Below are positions 6,442-11,684 of a stretch of 11,684 nt of DNA, piece by piece. Positions within the stretch are counted from its first letter, which is position 1, and each line of letters opens with the position of its first letter. The notes beneath the pieces were generated by a model. That model was not told the origin of the DNA and ran no database searches. It worked only from the letters and a program-made list of their open reading frames with translations. Made by a program: the position numbers and the translations under genes. Source of the DNA: JACNIZ01 sp964344765. GTDB lineage: Bacteria > Planctomycetota > UBA1135. The stretch lies in assembly GCA_964344765.1 (NCBI GenBank), contig CAYFOM010000065.1, positions 1 through 11,684 on the forward strand. The letters run 5' to 3'.

Positions 6442-8298
6442 TTGCTGAATCTCGCCCTCCCCCAAGAATCCGCCTCCTTCGGGCTGGCCCCTCTGGACTG
6501 GCTCGCGATCCTTGGTTACATCGCGCTAGCGCTAAGCGTCGGCGCGTGGATGTCGCGGCGCGCAAGTCGTTCCACCGACGACTTTTACCTCGCCGGACGC
6601 ACGCTGCCGTGGTGGATTTCGGGCACCAGCCTCGTCGCCACCTCCTTCGCCGCCGATACACCACTTTTCGTCGCCGGATTAGTTCGTACCGACGGCATCG
6701 CCGGCAACTGGCTGTGGTGGTCCTTCGTCATCGGCGGTGCTTTGTGGTTTGTCGTTCTTGCCGCTTGGTGGCGACGGCTTCATATCACTACCAACGCCGA
6801 GTACATCGAATTGCGGTATGACGGACCGCAAGCGCGGGCGTTGCGCGGCTTTTACGGCGGTTATCACGCACTGATCACCAACACCATTGTGTTGGTTTGG
6901 GTGTTGCTGGCGATGCGCAAGGTCGTCGGCGCGGTGCTTGGACTGGATGACGGTAGTGCCGATACCTGGATCGTCGCCGGCGCCGTAACTTTGGCCCTGT
7001 GCTATTCCGTATTGGCCGGTCTTTGGGGCGTGGTGCTGACCGACCTATTCCAGTTCTTCCTCGCACTGGGCGGCGCGATCTTGCTGGCTTACGCCGCGGT
7101 GCAAGCGGCAGGCGCCGAAGTCATCGGCGAAGGATTCGGCTTCGGCGAAAACCTGAAAGCCATGATGGCCCGGTTGACCGAAACTCACCCGGACAAGTTG
7201 GCGCTGATCCCCTCACCGGGCCCCGGCGGCTGGACTTCGACAACTTTCTGGACCCAGAGCTTCACCGCCTTCATCGTCACCATCACTCTGGTCGGTTGGC
7301 TCAACAAAAACGCCGACGGCTCGCCGCAAGCGGTGCAACGGTTTTTGGCCAGTAAAGACGAAGGTCACGCCCGCGGTGGCGCGTTGTGGTTCCACATTGC
7401 TCACTATTGCTTGCGCCCGTGGCCGTGGATTTTGGTCGGCTTAGCTTCGCTGATTCTGCTGCCCGATGACATGCTGATGCGAAACGGCGCGGTGGATCAC
7501 GAAGCTTCGTACCCAATCCTGATGCGCCAGCTGTTGGGCCCCGGCGTATTCGGTCTGCTTTGCGCCAGCTTCCTCGCCGCTTTCATGTCGACGCTGGACA
7601 CCCACTTCAACTCGGCTTCGGCCTACTTCGTCAACGATGTTTACCGCCGCTTTCTAAACAAGGACGCCGAGCCGCGCCACTATGTGCGCGTCGGACGTTT
7701 GGTTGCGGTATGCGTCGGCATCCTCGCCGCCGCGTTGTCGCTGGTCGCCGACTCAATCAAAGACCTGTTCACCTTCTCGCTGACGTTGGTCGCCGGCCTC
7801 GGCCCGGCGTTGTTCTTGCGCTGGCTGTGGTGGCGCGCCAATGCCTGGACCGAAGTCGCGGGCTTGATCACCAGCACCGTGCTGACCTTTGCCATGCAGG
7901 TCCTTCCCGATAGCTGGTGGGGTGCGGCACCATTCAACGGATGGGAAGCCGGCAAACCATGGGCATTCGAAGGACGGTTCCTGCTGATTTCCGCAGTCTC
8001 GCTTCCCATTCTTTTCGCAGTCACCCTGCTGACCAAGCCGGTCGACAAGCAGCATCTGCAGAAATTCTGGGCCCAGGTGCGCCCCTTCGGCCTGTGGAAA
8101 CCCTTCCGCCCCGCCGACGCCAACGGCACGCCATGGCTGGCCTTGTTCGCCGGCTGGATGGGTGGAATGTGCCTGATTTTCGGCTTAATGCTGTGCCTGG
8201 GGGCTTGGATCCTGGGGCAAAGCGGCCTGGGATACGTGATCATGGCGGTAGTGGGCGGCGTCGCCCTGCGCTGGTCCTGGCCGCGCACGGTCTCCTGA
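6442..8298 (+). CDS. Sodium:solute symporter (SSS) family transporter
   Basis: This 618-residue polytopic membrane protein belongs to the family that couples inward Na+ flow to uptake of sugars, amino acids or other solutes. The first helix lies near 19-37, then D-F-Y-L-A-G-R at 47-53 and G-T-S-L-V-A-T-S at 61-68, which is typical of SSS helix 2. G-L-W-G-V-V-L-T-D-L-F-Q at 193-204 and the signature A-F-M-S-T-L-D-T at 380-387, followed by N-S-A-S at 390-393, complete the family pattern. About 13 hydrophobic segments can be traced. The substrate cannot be assigned. Location right after nagZ (TAA, 9 bases, TTG) suggests joint transcription and hence an amino-sugar or muropeptide-derived ligand, which is inference. 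TTG 6442 is chosen because the next ATG in frame falls after helix 1. The gene ends at a TGA with no strong terminator after it. Confidence 0.92.
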   Translation: MLNLALPQESASFGLAPLDWLAILGYIALALSVGAWMSRRASRSTDDFYLAGRTLPWWISGTSLVATSFAADTPLFVAGLVRTDGIAGNWLWWSFVIGGALWFVVLAAWWRRLHITTNAEYIELRYDGPQARALRGFYGGYHALITNTIVLVWVLLAMRKVVGAVLGLDDGSADTWIVAGAVTLALCYSVLAGLWGVVLTDLFQFFLALGGAILLAYAAVQAAGAEVIGEGFGFGENLKAMMARLTETHPDKLALIPSPGPGGWTSTTFWTQSFTAFIVTITLVGWLNKNADGSPQAVQRFLASKDEGHARGGALWFHIAHYCLRPWPWILVGLASLILLPDDMLMRNGAVDHEASYPILMRQLLGPGVFGLLCASFLAAFMSTLDTHFNSASAYFVNDVYRRFLNKDAEPRHYVRVGRLVAVCVGILAAALSLVADSIKDLFTFSLTLVAGLGPALFLRWLWWRANAWTEVAGLITSTVLTFAMQVLPDSWWGAAPFNGWEAGKPWAFEGRFLLISAVSLPILFAVTLLTKPVDKQHLQKFWAQVRPFGLWKPFRPADANGTPWLALFAGWMGGMCLIFGLMLCLGAWILGQSGLGYVIMAVVGGVALRWSWPRTVS

Positions 8299-8327
8299 GC
8301 TACTGCGCCACTTTTCATGAGCGCCCG

Positions 8328-8344
8328 CAACCCGCTCTGGGTTG
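8328..8344 (+). other. Weak hairpin after the symporter gene
   Basis: CAACCC and GGGTTG form a 6-bp stem around the loop GCTCT, about 30 bases after the symporter stop. No T-run follows, so it does not qualify as an intrinsic terminator. It could protect the 3' end of the mRNA or be chance. Confidence 0.25.
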
Positions 8345-8391
8345 TCCGATACCGAAACTCGGCAACTTCGTTTCCGAATAATAGGCCCTGA

Positions 8392-8397
8392 TAAAAT
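8392..8397 (+). promoter_or_regulatory. Candidate -10 box of the Bax-inhibitor-1 gene
   Basis: TAAAAT differs by one base from TATAAT and ends 6 bases before the ATG at 8404. Transcription would then start at or next to the start codon. No ribosome binding site lies between, which fits a leaderless transcript. No good -35 box is visible at the usual spacing. Confidence 0.35.
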
Positions 8398-8403
8398 CCT
8401 GAC

Positions 8404-9144
8404 ATGGCTACTACCCGTACCACTTTCGGCAACCCGGCCTACGAGGGCCCTGCCGGCACCGTTTCCGCCGCCCAGGCAACCACGCCTGCGCGCATGGCGT
8501 TCCTGCGCAAAACTTACTCGCTGTTCAGCATGGCGATGGTGCTTTGGATGGGCACCGCTGCTGCGCTCATCTCCAATGAATCCGCCCTGATGTCCGTCGC
8601 CAAACTGTTCGGCGGTGGGTTTGTCAGCTTCATTGTTTACCTGCTCGTTATCTTCGGCCTGCTGCGAGTCACCGCGAAGAAGTTTCCGCTCAACATCATT
8701 GGCCTTGGACTCTTTGCCGTGTTTATGGGCGTGTTCACCGCGCCGATGGTGGCGATGTACTTGGGACTTGAAGGAGGCGTTGGAATTGTGCTGCAGGCCT
8801 TTGTCCTTACGCTGACGGTATTCGGTGCACTGACCGCTTACGTGCTGACGACGAAGAAGGACTTTTCCTTCATGCGCGGCGCTTTGGCAATTGGCCTAGG
8901 CTTGGCCATTGGTATTTCCATCTTTGCCATGTTCGGCGCAGGTTTTGCCATCGACCTCGTCTCAGGCACAGGTTGGTCCATCGCGATGGTGCTGTTGTTT
9001 GGCGGTTACATGCTGTACGACACCTCGAACATCTTGCATCGCTACCCGGCCAACATGGCTGCTACGGCCGCTGCGATGTTGTTCTACGACTTCGTCATCA
9101 TGTTCATCCACATGCTGCGCTTGGTTGCAGCAAGCCGCGACTAA
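8404..9144 (+). CDS. Bax inhibitor-1 / YccA family membrane protein
   Basis: This 246-residue inner-membrane protein belongs to the BI-1 (TMBIM, YccA/YetJ) family. Family members act as pH-sensitive Ca2+ leak channels (B. subtilis YetJ) or modulate the FtsH protease (E. coli YccA). A polar N-terminal tail of about 35 residues precedes seven hydrophobic helices between about 36 and 242. The conserved end is clear: L-L-F-G-G-Y-M-L-Y-D-T at 197-207, then F-Y-D-F-V-I-M-F-I at 227-235. The two aspartates Asp206 and Asp229 correspond to the pair known as the pH sensor in YetJ. The length is normal for the family. It stands alone on the plus strand, 105 bases after the symporter, and ends before a strong bidirectional hairpin. 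The ATG has no Shine-Dalgarno site. Which of the two family roles applies here cannot be decided. Confidence 0.95.
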   Translation: MATTRTTFGNPAYEGPAGTVSAAQATTPARMAFLRKTYSLFSMAMVLWMGTAAALISNESALMSVAKLFGGGFVSFIVYLLVIFGLLRVTAKKFPLNIIGLGLFAVFMGVFTAPMVAMYLGLEGGVGIVLQAFVLTLTVFGALTAYVLTTKKDFSFMRGALAIGLGLAIGISIFAMFGAGFAIDLVSGTGWSIAMVLLFGGYMLYDTSNILHRYPANMAATAAAMLFYDFVIMFIHMLRLVAASRD

Positions 9145-9196
9145 GACGACCGAATCCCTTCGCAGCGCTGCTGAACTGAAGCAGCCAAATGAAAGA

Positions 9197-9223
9197 AGCT
9201 CCCAAGGGTCATCCTTGGGAGCT
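9197..9223. terminator. Bidirectional intrinsic terminator
   Basis: A perfect 11-bp stem, AGCTCCCAAGG (9197-9207) and CCTTGGGAGCT (9213-9223), encloses the loop GTCAT. On the plus strand CTTTGCGTTT follows. On the minus strand TTCTTTCATTT follows. The stem can be extended by AAAG/CTTT with one bulged A. It lies between two convergent genes, 52 bases after the Bax-inhibitor-1 stop and 42 bases past the lyase stop, and can end transcription from both sides. The T-runs are interrupted, so efficiency may differ between directions. Confidence 0.85.
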
Positions 9224-9264
9224 CTTTGCGTTTCACCCCAGTAAGGGGAATCAGGGGAGAGAAA

Positions 9265-11559
9265 CTAGGGATAAAAACGCAGGAAGCGGATTTCACCGCG
9301 CGTCTTCAGGCGCAGCACCGGCTTGGTTGGAACCGAGTCATCCAGCTCGATGGAGAAATCATCGATCTGCGAACCACGCTTCGTGATCGTGCCCGCAAAC
9401 ACTGTGCGATCCGTCACACGACGAATGATCAGCACTTGGTGCGACTGGGTCTGGGGCGCACTAGGAGCATCCGCCACAAAGACCTGCGTATCAGGCTCAC
9501 CAATGAAGTCCAGCAGCGCCGAACCGTTCGGCCCGCTCATGCGCACGGTGAAATCAAGATCTGTCGTCGCCACCTGCACATTACTGAGGTAGTCGTAAGG
9601 ACCGTTGTAGCCCAAACTTCCGGCACTCAGCGCCAAGCTGGTGGTGATCGATTCCGGGCTGTGCAAGATGTAATCTATCGTCACCGGCGAACTGGCGACT
9701 ACTTCCACACCATCCACAACGTTGCCATTTTGCACCATCGTGACTTGACGACGCATGGTGACGTCGTCGTAGGCGTCGTCGGCGCTGGCGAGGATGAACG
9801 AGTTGTTGCCCTCTTCAGTGAAGTGCTCCAGCACACCGCCGCAGGCATTTTGGCTTTGGCCGTTGATGACTACGGTGTTGTGCGCCAACGTCGTGCGGTA
9901 GTAGTTAGTGGTCATCGGCACGTCGACGCCGATGTCACCGACCTCGTTGACGATCGGCGTGTCGCCGCGCCACAGGTTGATGCCTAGCTTGTCGTAGTGA
10001 CCGTGGATACCGCCGTGCGGACCATAATCCAAGACCAAGGTGGAAGGACTGGCGCTATGAATGGACTTCAGCGCCGCCAATCCGGAAGACTCGTTATTAA
10101 CCAGCGGGTATTCGACCCAGTCCTGGTACGGCAGGTCGGCAATGCCGAAGACCACCGAGTCCACCGACAGGCCGCGACCGTACTCCACCAACGGACCACA
10201 GAACTCGGACACCGGGAAGAAAGCCAATCCCTGCTCGTACATTTCGCGCAGGTTGCTGTCGAAACTTTGCAGCGGGCCGTCGTTGAGGTGGGCCAGCGAG
10301 CCGTTCGGGAAAGCCATCGCCAGCGGCATCATCAGCATCTGCTTGACGTCGTCGATGCTCATGTCGGGGCGAATGCGGTGCAAACTCTGCAACATCGGCA
10401 ACATCGCGCGGAAGGCGAAGAAGTGGTAGCCGAAGCTGCCCTCGTACCACATGCCGTCGTCGTCGATGCCGACGTTGAGCTGCTCGTACAAGCCGGTCGG
10501 CCCGTTGATGACCTCGTCGGCGATGGTCACCTCGTTCAGCGTCATGGCCGCTAGATACACCGCGGTATTCTGCCAGCACTGAATGTTGTGAATGCCGTTG
10601 TCGTTGGTGTAGATCACGTGCATTCCGGGGCGGAAGACGTTTTCCTTCACCGCCTCGAGCTCGGCTTCGTTCATCAAGCCGGATCCATGAATTAAATCCT
10701 GCGAGCGAATCAGCCCTGCCAACCACTCGGCCTCATCGAGGGTTTGCCCAAAAGCCTTGCCGCCCTCGGCCGAAGGCTGTCCGGTGACGTCGTGCTGCTC
10801 GTAGGTCGGGTACTTGACCGCGTACTCATTCAAAATGTCGGCGACGCGCTGGCCGTAAACCGGGTTGCCGGTGACGGTGTACGTCACCGCCATGCGCCAG
10901 GCTTGGTTGCTGATCGCCTTGTGGATGAAGGTGGCCAGACCGCTGTCGAAGGATTCGCCGGTCCAAATGTGGCCGTCCACCGGGCAGCGATGCTCGTGCA
11001 GCGTCACAATTTCCAGTGCGACCTCGTGATCCGGACAGACGTAATCGTTGATCCAAGTGCCGCCAACGTCCGGAACCTGAAGCGGGCTGAGCAGCTCGAC
11101 GTCCATATCGTCCTTGATGCGGGTCAGCACCGAACTCGCGCGTGGTTCCAACGTGTAACGCTTGACCAAAGTGCGAATGTCATTCGGAGTCAGCGTCAAC
11201 GTCGGATGGTTTGGACGCACCCAAGGCTCGATGATGGTGGCCTCGTGCAACTCCAAGAGCGTGCCATTCGCCTTGTACTGCGCAATCTCAACCGGCCGCG
11301 GCGCCAACGGCAGATCCTGATTCAGAATCTGGTAGGTGTAGCGATTCTCACCCGGCGAAAGGCGGATCGGGCCATCGACAATTCCGAACTGCCGGATATA
11401 GAGAGTTCCGATCTCTGCTTCCGGGTTATCGACTTGGATCTCAAGCCGGTCCGAATACTGCTGGGCTTCGATGTACTGGGGAGTAGCGGCTGCTTGGCGT
11501 GGGGCAAGGGCAAAAGCCAAGCAAGCCGCTAGGGGTATCAGGATGGTCCTAGGGGCCAT
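9265..11559 (-). CDS. Secreted heparinase II/III-like polysaccharide lyase
   Basis: This 764-residue exported protein has the layout of heparinase II/III and alginate-type lyases, which cleave uronic-acid polysaccharides by beta-elimination. Residues 1 to about 25 are a signal peptide ending A-A-A-T. A beta-rich N-terminal region to about 115 precedes an alpha/alpha toroid (about 120-440) and a C-terminal beta-sandwich. Likely active-site landmarks are H-N-I-Q-C-W-Q-N at 324-331, G-M-W-Y-E-G-S at 369-375 with Tyr372, G-Y-H at 377-379, the H-G-H-Y-D-K block at 519-524 and A-H-N-T at 559-562, a family hallmark at a metal site. C-P-D-H (175-178) and C-P-V-D-G-H (192-197) look like a reduced zinc knuckle seen complete in related lyases. 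The PL family and substrate cannot be assigned by eye. The protein is convergent with the Bax-inhibitor-1 gene. The ATG at 11559 has no visible Shine-Dalgarno site. Confidence 0.83.
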   Translation of the reverse strand: MAPRTILIPLAACLAFALAPRQAAATPQYIEAQQYSDRLEIQVDNPEAEIGTLYIRQFGIVDGPIRLSPGENRYTYQILNQDLPLAPRPVEIAQYKANGTLLELHEATIIEPWVRPNHPTLTLTPNDIRTLVKRYTLEPRASSVLTRIKDDMDVELLSPLQVPDVGGTWINDYVCPDHEVALEIVTLHEHRCPVDGHIWTGESFDSGLATFIHKAISNQAWRMAVTYTVTGNPVYGQRVADILNEYAVKYPTYEQHDVTGQPSAEGGKAFGQTLDEAEWLAGLIRSQDLIHGSGLMNEAELEAVKENVFRPGMHVIYTNDNGIHNIQCWQNTAVYLAAMTLNEVTIADEVINGPTGLYEQLNVGIDDDGMWYEGSFGYHFFAFRAMLPMLQSLHRIRPDMSIDDVKQMLMMPLAMAFPNGSLAHLNDGPLQSFDSNLREMYEQGLAFFPVSEFCGPLVEYGRGLSVDSVVFGIADLPYQDWVEYPLVNNESSGLAALKSIHSASPSTLVLDYGPHGGIHGHYDKLGINLWRGDTPIVNEVGDIGVDVPMTTNYYRTTLAHNTVVINGQSQNACGGVLEHFTEEGNNSFILASADDAYDDVTMRRQVTMVQNGNVVDGVEVVASSPVTIDYILHSPESITTSLALSAGSLGYNGPYDYLSNVQVATTDLDFTVRMSGPNGSALLDFIGEPDTQVFVADAPSAPQTQSHQVLIIRRVTDRTVFAGTITKRGSQIDDFSIELDDSVPTKPVLRLKTRGEIRFLRFYP

Positions 11560-11593
11560 TGGGCGGCGGGGGATCTATTCTGAGGGAGGTAAC

Positions 11594-11611
11594 GCTGATT
11601 GGAGGATCAGC
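11594..11611. repeat. Short inverted repeat upstream of the lyase
   Basis: GCTGAT (11594-11599) and ATCAGC (11606-11611) form a perfect 6-bp inverted repeat around TGGAGG. It lies about 35 bases upstream of the lyase ATG, where it could be an operator or a 5' leader hairpin. A second small hairpin, GGG-CTTCA-CCC, is at 11633-11643. Function unknown. Confidence 0.35.
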
Positions 11612-11648
11612 CGTTTCAGAACACAATGCCGCGGGCTTCACCCCCGAA

Positions 11649-11678
11649 AACCGCAAATCCCCTAAAGTTACATTTGGC
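11649..11678 (+). repeat. Right copy of ~30-bp dispersed element
   Basis: This is the inverted counterpart of 8-37 (26 of 31 columns identical). Read on the plus strand it begins AACCGCAAATCCCC, contains TAAAGTTA at 11663-11670 and points out of the window to the right. TAAAGTT matches the -35 part of a sigma-28 type promoter (TAAAGTTT), but the place where a GCCGATAA -10 would fall lies at or beyond the window edge. It is about 90 bases upstream of the lyase start but oriented away from it. The sequence match is direct; the promoter reading is inference. Confidence 0.5.
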
Positions 11679-11684
11679 GCAGAC

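Noticed and set aside
6185..6821. Long Arg-rich frames on both strands over the nagZ/symporter junction
   Set aside because: Composition is typical of out-of-frame reading in GC-rich DNA, and the real genes account for the region.
8328..8344. Hairpin after the symporter as an intrinsic terminator
   Set aside because: The stem is 6 bp and no T-tract follows.
7680..8432. 250-codon minus-strand frame across the symporter 3' end
   Set aside because: Shadow of the symporter gene with Arg/Pro-rich composition and no recognisable domain.

Overview
The window carries nine genes in about 11.7 kb with little intergenic space. It looks like the chromosome of a Gram-negative, GC-rich bacterium. The Gram-negative reading rests on a lipoprotein MltA-type lytic transglycosylase, which implies periplasmic murein and an outer membrane. 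Most starts lack a recognisable Shine-Dalgarno sequence, and two consecutive genes begin with TTG. The phylum cannot be fixed from sequence alone. The secreted heparinase-like lyase with a CP..CP zinc-knuckle remnant and the low use of Shine-Dalgarno sites would fit a PVC-, Hydrogenedentes- or Myxococcota-like lineage, but that is a guess.

Layout. Two minus-strand genes lie on the left: a short secreted protein of unknown function (36-752) and an alpha/beta-hydrolase esterase (825-1913). Divergent from the esterase is mltA (1969-3147). A RhuM-Fic fusion gene (3144-4106) follows with an ATGA overlap. Its stop overlaps, tail to tail, the stop of a minus-strand isoaspartyl peptidase/asparaginase (4103-4978). 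Divergent from that gene is a plus-strand pair: a NagZ-like GH3 enzyme (5059-6432) and, ten bases later, a sodium:solute symporter (6442-8298). A Bax-inhibitor-1 family membrane protein (8404-9144) comes next, and a strong bidirectional hairpin terminator separates it from a convergent secreted heparinase II/III-like polysaccharide lyase (9265-11559). The last 125 bases are non-coding and rich in short palindromes.

How the genes fit together. MltA releases 1,6-anhydro-muropeptides from the sacculus. A NagZ-type enzyme removes GlcNAc from them. The symporter adjoining nagZ is a candidate importer of a sugar or muropeptide fragment, and the isoaspartyl peptidase handles beta-aspartyl bonds. The centre of the window therefore reads as a possible cell-wall turnover neighbourhood, although only the nagZ-symporter pair looks like an operon. 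The RhuM-Fic gene is visibly lower in GC and looks like an acquired accessory gene fitted without any gap between two resident genes.

The most unusual structure not explained by genes is a pair of about 30-bp imperfect repeats (8-37 and 11649-11678). They lie in inverted orientation at the two ends of the window, and each may be a promoter-like element firing outward. No tRNA, rRNA, CRISPR array or insertion sequence was seen.
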